Assembly: GCA_000697335.1 (NCBI GenBank)
Contig: JNEM01015851.1
Coordinates: 1-14,741, forward strand
Direction: 5' to 3'
Source: Conidiobolus incongruus B7586
Taxonomy: Eukaryota > Entomophthoromycota > Entomophthoromycetes > Entomophthorales > Conidiobolaceae
Length of the DNA stretch: 14,741 nt
Of the stretch, positions 1 through 9,558 are shown one piece after another (within the stretch, counting starts at the first letter, position 1; the number at the start of each line of letters is the position of its first letter). Under the pieces are notes generated by a model. That model saw nothing but the letters and a program-made list of their open reading frames with translations, was not told the DNA's origin and made no database searches. The translations under genes were made by a program, and so were the position numbers.

Positions 1-378
1 CTAAATTCTTATATATACTTTTATATAATTTAATTAACTATAAATTATATGATTAATTTATACTTTTATCACTAAATTAATTATATAAATAGTATTGAAT
101 TATTTAATAAACCAGGTTCTTTTTTTTCCTCTCAATTCTTATTATTTCTTATCATTTCATTATTTTTAAGATTGAGACTATATTTTATTAATATTATAGT
201 ATATTAGCACTACCTAATATAAATATTAATATATTAATAACTTATCCTAGTTTGAAGCTTAATTAAACTTTGTTTATATTTGCATATTATAGCTATACTA
301 TAATACTATATTTTTATCATACTATTCTTATATTAAATCTTCTTCTATACTATATTAGTATTTACCATTATGCTTATA
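1..378 (+). repeat. 5' LTR of the Gypsy element (first ~18 bp outside window)
   Basis: The segment aligns along its whole length with 6925-7303. Position 1 pairs with 6925, so about 18 bp at the LTR start lie upstream of the window. The common end is the shared tgcttata at 371-378 and 7296-7303, after which the sequences part. By eye, roughly one base in eight differs between the two LTRs, nearly all as transitions. The bases from 379 onward sit where a primer binding site would be, but they are too mutated to name the tRNA. Confidence 0.88.
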
Positions 379-2555
379 TAGTAACAATAATAAAATTATT
401 AAAAACCTACTAGAAATTAATAATTACCTGTATTAAATCTATTTATTAATATTTTAAATCTTATATATAACCTATTTTACTCTAATTTAACATTATATAT
501 TATAATGCTATGAAAAAAATACCCTTATATTACTTTAATAATGATAATAACTTAATTACTAAGTAAATCTAAGACTTTAGTTTTTAAAAGCTTGCTACCC
601 TTTAAAAAGCTTATATTAAATAACTTTTGGTTAAGAAAAATATAACTTAAAAAGCTTAAATCTAATAAACTAGTTATTTCACTATAATTAATATATTAAA
701 CTACCTCTTTAGTATTTTTAAAAATAAACTAACTATCTATGATAGTTTTAAAAACCTCTATAAGCTTAAAAATTATTTTAAAAATATAAAGAATTATCTT
801 GATTTAATTCTTGATTAAGATTTAAAGAATATCCTTAAATTAATTATTTCTTTTTTAGAAAAATCTATTTATACTTAATAGTTAACTTATTATAAATTTA
901 ATTCTAAAGAGTTTTTAAGGGGATAACCTACTATAAAAATATAAACCTTTAAACAGTTGGAAAAAGCCTTTAAAGAAAAGTATTACCTAAAAAATTAAGT
1001 TTAATTAACAAAAGAAAAGTTTTCCCAACTTAAATAGAAAACTTCTATAAAATAATTAATTAGGAAATTCAATAAGATATATTTAAATATACCAAATATT
1101 ACTAAAGAAGAATAAATTTACAACTTATTATAATACTTTAACTTTCAAATAAAACTCTAGTTAGTTAACAAGGAATATTTTAATAATATGTTTTTTTCTA
1201 ACATTTATAATATAGTAATTATAATTGATGATATCTTTTACTCTATATTTAAATTTTCCCACTTTAAAAATTAATCTTTTAAAACCTAATTTAACCTATT
1301 TAAATCTCAAATAATAAATGTTTTAGCTTTAAAACTCTATAAGAAAACCTTTAATAAAAAAGTTAAATTTTATTTGAGAATAAATAAAAGTTAATACTAT
1401 TATTAAAAAATATAAGTTAATTATAAAGTTAATAAGTGTTTTCTTAAGAAGCAACATCTGTTTAATTCTTAACAATTTTAATTTTACCAACCAAAAATCA
1501 AACTTGAATAATATTAATATTATCTTAAAATCATCTCTTTTATAATTAGTTAGTAGATTCTAATTTAATCTACAAAAATTCTAATAAACTAATGATTCCA
1601 CAAATTAAACTATATATACTAGAAAAACCTAACTAATTAAATCACTAGAAACTAAAAATATTCTAATAACTAATTTATCTTATAATTCTTTACCTTTAAT
1701 TATCATCTTATTATTTGTTTTAACTAGATATTTTATAGATATACCTGTTAATGTTTTAATTAACTCTAGTTATTTTAGTTGTATTATCTTTTCTTTTATT
1801 ATCATAAAACTATCCCTACCTACTTAAAAAAACAGCTTAATAATTAAATATGCTAATAATTTAATAAAATAAACATTTAATACTATATCTAAATACTTAT
1901 TATTATTTCTTAATTACTCTTAATATATTAAATTCTTAGTTGATAACATTAGCTATAATTTTATACTAAGTTAAAATTAATTTAAATATCATAGTTTTTG
2001 ATTTATAAATATTACTCTAAAAGGTTACAAATTTATTTTATTTATATTTTAAAAATAATTAGTAAAATTAATCTTAAAAAATTTATATTACCTTATTATA
2101 AAACCACTGAATATTTTACCCAATACCAACTTTACAATTGTATCAAATAATTCTATTATTATAAACAAAAACCAATATAAAAAACTAATTAAAAACCCTA
2201 ATAAATTATAGGGATATGTATTTGTTTATTATTCATCTATTAATACTTTATTTATTAATAATAATAAAGTTATAACTAATAACTACTTTTTATATAATAT
2301 AGTAAGTTAATTTGCTAATATTTTTAAATTTATAAGTAGATTACCTTTTAAACATAATATTAAACATAAAATTAAACTTCTCTTAGGTATATAACTATAC
2401 TTAAAGTTTACTTATCATCTATCTCTTAAATAATATTAAATTTTAAAAAAAGAAATCTAAAAATTACTTGAAAATAAATATATCAAACTTTCTTCCTTAT
2501 TATAAAAATCTTTTATCTTCTTTATACAAAAAGCTAATAGTGGTTAGAAACTATA

Positions 2556-2770
2556 TACTAGCTTGTAAAAGTAAGCTATAAAATTAAAATTACTTAAATA
2601 TTTACTTATATCTTAAATAATTTTTAATTGAATAAATTTAAATTAAAAAATATAATTTACCTATATTAATTAATTATAACTAATTATATTTGATTATATT
2701 ATATTAGCTATTGGTTAATATATCAAAACCTAAAATTTAACCAAAGTAAGTTATAAATTTATAGGTTTAT
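2556..2770 (+). repeat. Left terminal inverted repeat, ~210 bp with IR/DR layout
   Basis: The outer 34 bp and the inner 25 bp pair well with the right end; the middle is more diverged. The repeat carries two direct copies of a 16-bp motif: agtaagctataaaatt at 2570-2585 (outer) and agtaagttataaattt at 2745-2760 (inner). These are likely transposase binding sites, by analogy with IR/DR elements such as Sleeping Beauty. Confidence 0.8.
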
Positions 2771-2881
2771 ATGTTAAAGGGGTATAAATAACAAAACTTA
2801 TATATCTTTTTTTTGTTATATTATATATATTATAAAGCTATTAAGCTAATGTTTTAAAATTAATATTATAATACTTAAATC

Positions 2882-3934
2882 TCTCTTTAAAAAAGTTTAT
2901 TTATATATTAATCAACTTGTAATATTGCTAAAATTACTAGTGTTAGCTAATTTATTATAATTAGGGTTATTAAGAATAATGTTAAAGAAACACCTAAACT
3001 AAAACTTAAATATATTAAAATTATAGATAAACATAATGAAAAGTATATTTATAGATTAGTTAGTATAAGTAAGTATAATATTACTATAAAAATACAACAA
3101 GAATTATAAGATTATATAAGAATATTAATTAGTATAAGTAAATATAATATTGCTATAGAAATACAACAAGAATTATAAGATTATATAAAAATATTAGTTA
3201 ATAATATTACTATTATATATATTTTATATTAAAATAGATACTGTTTATATTTTAAGGAAAAATACCTTTAATTAAAGAAGTTTTACTATAGGGTTAAATA
3301 AGAGTTTAAATGTCAACACTAAAGTTGAACTAAAATTAATTAGAGTAAGATTATTTAGTTTATTGAAACAAAGATATATTTTAATAAATCTAATAAAAAA
3401 GCTAGATATTTTAAAAAAGATAAAGAACTACTTTATAATCATTATGTTATTATAACCTAAAAATATAATAATAGGTTAATTATAGTTTAGGGATGTATAT
3501 TATCTTTAGGTATAAAGTATCTTTATAAAGTTAATAAAGGAATTAATACTAAAATATATTAAAATATTTTAAACAATAAATTAAAAAGAACTATTAAGTA
3601 GTATAGATTAAAAAAATCAAATATTATTTTTTAACAAGATAATACACTTTACTATATTATAAATTCTACTATTAAATAGCTTAAAAATAACAAAATAACT
3701 ATTATAAAATAACTTCTTTAATCTTCTAATCTTAACCTAATTAAACATCTTTAGGATTAACTAAAGAAATTAATTAAAGCTTTCCCCCTAACAAAAAATT
3801 TAGATTAACTTTAAGAGTATATTTAAAAAGCTTAGAATAATATTAGTTTTGCTTAATATAAAAAGCTAGTTGATTTTATACCCTATAAACTTAAAGAAGT
3901 TAGAAAAGCAAAAGGTAGGTATACTAGATATTAA
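2882..3934 (+). pseudogene. Tc1/mariner transposase (DD34E), inactivated
   Basis: The enzyme would bind the inverted repeats and cut and paste the element at TA sites. One frame can be followed from about 2882 to a terminal TAA at 3932-3934 without a frameshift, interrupted only by stops. An N-terminal helix-turn-helix-like block (NIAKITSVS, from 2921) is followed by a KETPK block where the GRPR-like linker of the family sits. A WGCIS-like block lies at 3485-3502, with TAG for the tryptophan. The QQDN motif with the second catalytic aspartate is at 3638-3640. Thirty-four residues later the NPIEHLW-like block (3734-3754) has lysine at the glutamate position (3743-3745). The C-terminus AKGRYTRY resembles the AKGWYTKY ending of fungal Tc1 enzymes. 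The first catalytic aspartate is not recognisable. The start codon is uncertain. Confidence 0.85.
3060..3197 (+). repeat. 69-bp in-frame tandem duplication in the transposase
   Basis: Copies lie at 3060-3128 and 3129-3197. About five of 69 positions differ, all transitions. The unit is exactly 23 codons, so the frame is kept. The repeated peptide contains IQQELQDYI once its TAA-free codons are read as they stand. It lies between the N-terminal DNA-binding region and the catalytic domain, in the area where Tc1 enzymes have their second helix-turn-helix. Confidence 0.88.
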
Positions 3935-3949
3935 TTTTTCTATCAATAC

Positions 3950-4164
3950 TAAAACCTACAAATTTATAACTCATCTTAAGTATACTTTTAGTATTAATAT
4001 ATCAATTAATATTTAATTAAATTTAATTATATATATTATATTATAAACAAAAAATATATATTAATTACATAGTTTAATATAAGTTTATTTAAATTAAAAT
4101 TGATTAAGATATTAATAGAAAAGTATATATTTTTAATTTTATAACTTATTTTTATAAGCTAGTG
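3950..4164 (-). repeat. Right terminal inverted repeat, ~210 bp with IR/DR layout
   Basis: This is the inverted counterpart of 2556-2770, with the inner motif at 3960-3975 and the outer motif at 4135-4150. Read on the - strand these are gatgagttataaattt and aataagttataaaatt, the same 16-bp motif found twice in the left repeat. The two repeats are almost exactly equal in length, which supports the element boundaries. Confidence 0.8.
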
Positions 4165-4500
4165 TATATTAATAACTATGTTTTAAACTCTAAAACTATT
4201 AAGAATAAAACTTTATTACTAAACCTATATAATATTAAGGATAAACTACTTAAATCCATTATATTCACTAAATTAAATATTAAAAATAGTTATTATAATA
4301 TTAAAGTTAAAGAAAATTCTATTCTTTTAACTATTTTCAATATTCTATTAAATCATTATAAATTTACTATTATAAACTTTAAATTATGCAATACCCTTGT
4401 AACTTTTACTTAATTTACCAATTCCCTTTTTAATACTATTTTTAATAACTTTGTTATTACTTATTTTAATAATATCTTAGTCTATTTAAAAACTAAAAAA
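4165..4500 (+). pseudogene. Reverse transcriptase remnant of the Gypsy element (downstream part)
   Basis: Translation shows the Ty3/Gypsy reverse transcriptase pattern. A region like the FTKLDIR-type block is seen as FTKLNIKNSYYNIKVKE. A block matching the family's FGLCNAPATF motif follows, then the position of the YxDD-type catalytic box at about 4460-4485. The upstream part of the same domain lies before the nested DNA transposon, at about 2380-2553. The fragment is dead and is part of the fossil element. Confidence 0.8.
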
Positions 4501-5499
4501 GAATATATCTAATATATAAATTAAATTTTACAAATTATTTAAGAACAAAAATTATTTTTAAAACTATTAAAATATCTATTTAGTATTTTTTCTATCTCTT
4601 TTTATAGTTATATTATTTTTTCCTAAGGAATTAATATTAATTTAACTAAATTTAATGATGTAAAAGCCTTTATTATACTTTTAAACAAAGATTAACTTAT
4701 ATTTATACTTAAATTATTAAATTATTTTAAAGAATTCATTGATTCTTTTGTTGAACTTATAATTCTTTTAACTAATCTTTTAAGAAAAAACTCTTTTTTT
4801 TGAATAAACCCCACTATATATTTTTTGCATAAATGCTTTAATTTTCTATATTACTAATGTTTCTATTTTATCTATTTTTGATTTTAAACTACTTATCATT
4901 ATTTTTACTAACTTTAATTTTTTTGTAATTGGTAGATAGTTAACTTTATTTCATATTAATTTATATTTTATTTTTTAACTATAGGATAAAATAATAAATA
5001 AGGGAGAATAAGTTAAGTTTAACTTTATAAATATTACCTTAAAGCTTATAATATTCTAATTAAAAAAAAATAAAGCTAGCTAAATTAAAATACCTAGTTT
5101 ATAAATAAAAACTCTTTATCTTAGTAGAAATAATCAAAAATCATTTATATTTCTTATTTTGCAACCTTTTCCTAACACTTATAGATTATAAATCACTTAT
5201 CTACCTAAATACTTAAAAGTATTTATTAAGAAAATAAACTAAATAGATTAAAACTATCCAAGCTTATTTTTTCTTTATCTAATATCTCTTAAGTTAATAA
5301 AATCATGTTGTAGATATTTTGTTAAAAAATTTTACATATCTATTCTTTTATTCTAATTATAAAAACCTAGCAGATATTAACATAATAATTATTAATGAAG
5401 GAAATAAAAAATTCATTAAATTATTTTAAGCTACACTATTAAATAATGATTTCTTTAATTTAATTAAAGAAGAACTCTCTAAACTATTAAAAAACTAAT

Positions 5500-6350
5500 T
5501 AAAATATGTCAAAAGATTTAAAATCATTGATAACTTATTATATTATAATAATTGTTTATATATCTTTAATATTTTTAAAATCCAATAAATAATATTTGAT
5601 GAGTATTATAACTTATTTGTTAGAAAATATCAAAACTAGTTAAAAACTACTAAGAGAATTAAGATAAAATATTACTAACTTTCTTTAGTTAAATTAGTTT
5701 AGAAATATATTAATACCTATAATATATATTAAAAAATTAAATATAATACCTAACTAAAATATGTTAAACTTATTCCCCTATAAGTTTTTAATAAAACTTA
5801 ATAATAAATCCAATTTAATTTTATAAAAATCTTTAAATCAACAACTAGTTAAAATAACTTATTAATTGTAATTGATTTATTCTTTAAATATGTTTATTTT
5901 ATTCTTTGTTTTAAAACTTCTATAGCTAAAGATATTACAAAATTATTATTCTCTAATAACTTTACCTATTATAAAATTCCATAAACTATTATATCTGATA
6001 AAAATATATAATTCAACTCTTAATTTTAAAAGTTATTATCTTTTTCCTTCAAGATTAATCTATCTATATCTATTATTAATTATTATTAAATTAATAGACT
6101 TATTAAAAAAACTATTAAAACTTTAAAATAAATGATTAAAGCTTATATTAACACTAATCAGTTAAATTAAGATACCTATATCTACTAATTTTAATATTCA
6201 TTCAATACCTTTATTAATAAATTAACAGGTTTTAACTTTTATTTTATTAATTATAATAAATATCCTAATTCAATAATTGCTCTAAAACTTTAAATTAATA
6301 TACCTTTAGATGTTGTTGAATTTTAATCTAATATTAAATATATTAATTCT
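5500..6350 (+). pseudogene. Integrase remnant of the Gypsy element
   Basis: The retroviral-type integrase core can be recognised. An aspartate at about 5873 is followed by an FFKYVYFI-like block. A second aspartate occurs in an IISDK block at about 5996, and a segment like the family's glutamate helix follows at about 6090-6130. A stretch like the STGxSPF-xxYG block sits near 6220-6260. This order is diagnostic of Ty3/Gypsy integrases, which catalyse strand transfer of element DNA into the host genome. The sequence is too decayed to be active. Confidence 0.75.
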
Positions 6351-6699
6351 CTGATTAAATTTAACTTGGAAGAGAATTAAAAGATTATAAAATAATAATA
6401 TTTAAAGTTATTTAAGAATCCTCTTAAATATAAAACTAATATATTTGTATACTTAGAATAATTTACCCTTAAACCTATCTTATTTAAATCTAACTTAAAT
6501 CTAAAATACTTGCTATTATATTATAGTCCCTATAAAATTTAATCTATTAATTCAAATTTTGAAAATATTACTTTAGAATTACCCTTAACTTTGAGGATTA
6601 ACTTTACCTTTTACATATCTAAAATCAAACCTTATTTTGAAGATTTTGATATTTTTCCTAATTGATTAAAAGCCCCAAAACTAGATCTAATTATTAATT

Positions 6700-6880
6700 A
6701 AGATAAAAAAGAAAAATACTATGTTGATTACATAATTAAATCTAAATCTATTAGGAATAAGTTTTATTTTTATATTAAATAGATAGGTTATCTTATTAAA
6801 AAAGCTATATAAGAACCCTTAGAAAATATTAAGAATATCTTAACTTATTATACTTATTTACAAAAATCTAAAGAGTGTGT
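6700..6880 (+). pseudogene. Chromodomain remnant at the integrase C-terminus
   Basis: The translated pattern matches the chromodomain of chromovirus integrases. It has a YYVDYIIKSKSIRNK block, then a KWKGY-like block around 6775-6795, then an EPLENIKN block near 6815-6835. In this family the domain binds histone H3 marks and directs insertion to heterochromatin. It lies directly upstream of the purine tract and the 3' LTR, as expected. It is part of the fossil element and not functional. Confidence 0.75.
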
Positions 6881-6906
6881 CTTTTTTAAAAAACTTATTA
6901 GGGGAG

Positions 6907-7303
6907 TATTAAAAGATTAATTCTTTAAATTCTTATATATACTTTCATATAATTTAATTAACTATAAATTATATGATTAATTTATATTTTTATAACTAAA
7001 TTAATTATATAAATAATATTGAATTATCTAATAAACTAGGTTTCTCTTTTTTTTCTCAATTTTTACTATTTTTTACCTTTTCACTATTTCTAAAATTAAA
7101 ACTATATCCTATTAATATTACAATATATTAGCACTACCTAATATAAATCTTAATATATTAGTGACTCATCCCAGTTTAAAGCTTAATTAAACTTTGTTTA
7201 CATTTGTACACTATAGCCATATTATAATACCATATTCTGTGTCACATTATTCTTATATTAAGTCTTCCTCTATACTATATTGGTATTTACCACCATGCTT
7301 ATA
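6907..7303 (+). repeat. 3' LTR of the Gypsy element
   Basis: This is the second copy of the LTR, about 397 bp. The left edge is placed just after the purine-rich tract at 6897-6906, where LTRs of this class normally begin with TG, here read as TA. The right edge is where similarity to 1-378 ends. The bases atatt at 7304-7308 could be one half of the 5-bp target duplication. The other half is outside the window, so this is not proven. The copy retains more C and G than the 5' LTR at several positions. Confidence 0.88.
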
Positions 7304-9070
7304 ATATTATAATTTTTATATCTTTTTTTAATATATTTAATTATATAATAATTAATTTTTTAATAAAAATAATATTATAAAGCTTTATATATAATTTGAG
7401 ATTATATATTTTGATATTTATTTTATATATTTGTAACTTTTTTGATATTCATAATATTTTTGGAAAATTAAAATTTATATAATTTAATTTTTTAATTTTA
7501 TAATAATATCAAAATATATATGAAAATAATATCAAATAATAAATATATTTTGATAGTTTACATAAAGTTACAAATTAATGTTATATTAATTAAAATTATA
7601 ACAATTATTGAAATGATTATTATTATCTTATTTTATAATATATTATTGATATTTTTAAATTTAATCTTTAAATTATTTAATATATATTTTATTAAAATGA
7701 TTAAATTTCATAATATAAGTAATTTATTATAAAATTAATTTTGTTTTCAATTTAAATATTAATTTTATTATAATATACTGAATATTATTTAACGATATAT
7801 CATATATATTGAATCAATCTATAATTTATTCCACTTAAACATTTAAACTAGTAATATACTTTGATTATAATATTAAATAATATTGAAAAATTCAATTTTT
7901 TAATTAAGTTGGTATTTTAATAAATATATAACAATACGACAGTTGAATAATAAATCACCACTATTTGAAATACTTTATTTCAATTCTCTTTATTTAGCTT
8001 AAATGGATTATTGATAAACCAATGTTTGAATATTGAATATAATAAATTTGAATCATATCAAATTTTCAAATATTAACAAATTAAAATTTTTGAACAAAAA
8101 ATTAATGTTAAAATAATTTGAATACTAGGGTTTTAAATTATATTGTTGATATGTTGAAATCGTGTTAATAGATTGATAATCAATTTACTATCGAAATGCA
8201 TCAATTTCAAATTATTAATATGATAATATTATTATTGATTATTAAACAAGACTGAAGTTTAATCATGTAACGGTTAGAATAAGTTAATTCAACTTTGAAA
8301 TAGTAATATATAAAGAAATCAATACAACATTTTACATATTTATTATAAGTTTAGCTTAAAAATATTTTTATTAAAAATGATTTGATAAATTGTAAAAATT
8401 GAATTATTTTACTAATAATATGTGTATTCAAAATAATGAACATAAATTCAATTGTCTTCACGACTGATATTTAATATAATTGTTAGCTAAAAATTTGAAC
8501 CATATTAATAACATTAATAAGACAATGACTCTAATCAATATGTACAAATGTCGATCTATATATAGTTAAAATCTTATCAATTATTAAATTTTTGAATTTT
8601 TAAATAACAATTTAATGCGATAAATTGTAATTATTATTGCGAGTTAAAACAATATCGATTTGAAATATTAGGTAAATAACGTAATTTATGAATAATATAG
8701 TAATATATTAATTCATATTTTTAAACCCATTAATTTAAAGGTTAATACATAAAAAATTGAAATATGACAAATATCATAATTAATTTTTCAATTTTGAAAG
8801 ATAATTTTTAAATTAACAATTTTAAGGTGGTAATATTATTAATTCAATCAAATAATAAATAAATATTAGTTAAACGAAAGGATCAAAACAATGAAATTAA
8901 AAAATTAATATAATTTAAATAATTTGATTAGTATATGAAGGGTCACATGATTTAATTTTATTTCTTGAATTTTATATTCAAAATTCAATTCATCCAATCA
9001 AACCAAAAATTCAAATCCAACAAACAATTAACCCATAATAAAAAATAATTTGCTAAAGTCTGCAATGAAG
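7304..9070. other. AT-rich intergenic sequence, no gene seen
   Basis: About 1.77 kb with no coding region, RNA gene or repeat that I can support. The short open frame at 7520-7732 is low-complexity and matches nothing. CpA, TpG and occasional CpG dinucleotides are frequent here, in contrast to the stretch before 7303, so it appears not to have been through the same mutational process. Confidence 0.6.
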
Positions 9071-9077
9071 TATAAAA
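9071..9077 (+). promoter_or_regulatory. TATA-like box of the U1 snRNA gene
   Basis: The heptamer tataaaa lies about 32 bp upstream of the inferred U1 5' end. That is the usual distance for RNA polymerase II start sites with a TATA box. The sequence shows no other clear snRNA promoter element. Confidence 0.55.
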
Positions 9078-9102
9078 ATATTATTGAATTCAACATTAAT
9101 CC

Positions 9103-9254
9103 TCACTTACCTGCCAGGGCTAGACTGTGATCAAGAAGGCAGTCTGGCTAGGGCGGGGCCTCCGCATTGCACAACCGCGATAGGACCCGTTCTACAAACA
9201 CTTCGGTGTCTTGACTGGACAATTTTTGTCCCGATCCCTTATTTGAAGGGATCT
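9103..9254 (+). ncRNA. U1: U1 spliceosomal small nuclear RNA
   Basis: U1 RNA recognises 5' splice sites as part of the U1 snRNP. The hallmark sequences occur in the right order over about 150 nt. The 5' splice-site pairing sequence acttacctg is at 9105-9113. Stem-loop I has a 6-bp stem (9122-9127 with 9140-9145) around a loop containing gatcaagaag, the U1-70K binding region. Stem-loop II has the U1A-type loop attgcac at 9166-9172. Stem-loop III has acac/gtgt closing a UUCG tetraloop (9198-9209). An Sm-site-like aatttttg lies at 9221-9228. A perfect 8-bp 3' terminal stem (9233-9240 with 9246-9253) follows. The exact 5' nucleotide is inferred from the usual two bases before ACUUACCUG; here these are TC rather than AU, so the true start could lie at 9105. 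The introns of both neighbouring genes begin with GTAAAA, GTAATT or GTAAGT, which fits this RNA. Open frames across this stretch are not genes. Confidence 0.95.
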
Positions 9255-9307
9255 TATATCAAATTCAAAAACTTCATACTCAAAAACTCTATTCCCTCAG
9301 TTTGAAT

Positions 9308-9558
9308 TGTGAGGAGACAACACAAATATAACGAAATCTCTGGATTTTGTTATATTATGTGATTGATTGTGGCTGTTGTGTAAGTATATTAGGATTATTT
9401 ATACTATACATAACACAATACCTATTTTGTCTACGTTCTACTCTCTTCGCATTTCAAACTGACAATTAACTGTAACTGTTGGTCTCTTTGTATGAATGTA
9501 TAAGGAAAATGAATTTGGCATTCATTCCACTTCCTTCATTTAACAAATTCTTCCAACG
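9308..9558 (-). repeat. Possible decayed solo LTR (Copia-like), speculative
   Basis: Read on the - strand, the segment begins near gttggaagaatttg, similar to the TGTTGGAA start common in Ty1/Copia LTRs. It has a tataaata box in its middle third and ends in ctcctcaca, a plausible CA end. Its composition is distinct from the AT-rich flanks. I see no target duplication (tgaat against ttggg), and the expected first base T is C. It could equally be unique sequence or an unrecognised RNA gene. Confidence 0.22.
9326..9355. repeat. Near-perfect hairpin, 13-bp stem, 4-nt loop
   Basis: Positions 9326-9338 pair with 9343-9355 around the loop tctg, with one G-T pair. It lies 72 bp after the U1 terminal stem. 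It could be a structural element, part of a repeat end, or chance. It is too far from U1 to be its normal 3' box. Confidence 0.6.

Larger units (their letters stand above)
2556..4164 (+). mobile_element. Tc1/mariner DNA transposon nested in the Gypsy element
   Basis: The element is 1609 bp, a typical Tc1 length. It is bounded by TA at 2554-2555 and 4165-4166, the target duplication of this superfamily. The ends are inverted: the left end reads tactagcttg and the right end, reverse-complemented, cactagcttg, and the match continues for about 34 bp with only transitions. The transposase frame reads on the + strand between the repeats. The insertion interrupts the reverse transcriptase region of the host retrotransposon, so it is younger than that element. 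Stops in the transposase frame are TAA where CAA and TAG where TGG would be expected, the mark of CpA-to-TpA mutation on either strand. It is a non-autonomous fossil. Confidence 0.9.
1..7303 (+). mobile_element. Ty3/Gypsy LTR retrotransposon (chromovirus), decayed, 5' end just outside window
   Basis: This is a fossil element. Two LTRs in the same orientation bracket an internal region that reads on the + strand. Remnants occur in the Ty3/Gypsy order: reverse transcriptase (from about 2380, resuming after a nested insertion at 4165), an RNase H-like stretch, integrase (about 5500-6350) and a chromodomain (about 6700-6880). The chromodomain marks it as a chromovirus. A gag-like region is expected at about 700-1700, but I cannot identify it firmly. 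A purine tract at 6897-6906 sits where a polypurine tract should be. Subtracting the 1.6-kb transposon insertion, the element is about 5.7 kb, a normal size. It is broken throughout, with many dozens of breaks, mostly of the RIP type. Its age cannot be set by a clock because RIP acts quickly. Confidence 0.9.

Noticed and set aside
3060-3197. The two-copy repeat as a CRISPR or satellite array
   Set aside because: There are only two adjacent units without spacers, and they lie in frame within a transposase. It is a simple tandem duplication.
4162-4413. Open frame of 83 codons as a separate gene
   Set aside because: It is a piece of the reverse transcriptase region of the fossil Gypsy element, not a host gene.
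7520-7732. Open frame of 70 codons on the + strand
   Set aside because: It is low-complexity Ile/Leu/Asn-rich translation of AT-rich DNA, with no motif, no codon bias and no neighbour to support it.
9084-9305. Open frame of 73 codons on the + strand
   Set aside because: It overlaps the U1 snRNA gene over nearly all its informative length. The base pattern is explained by RNA structure, not by coding.
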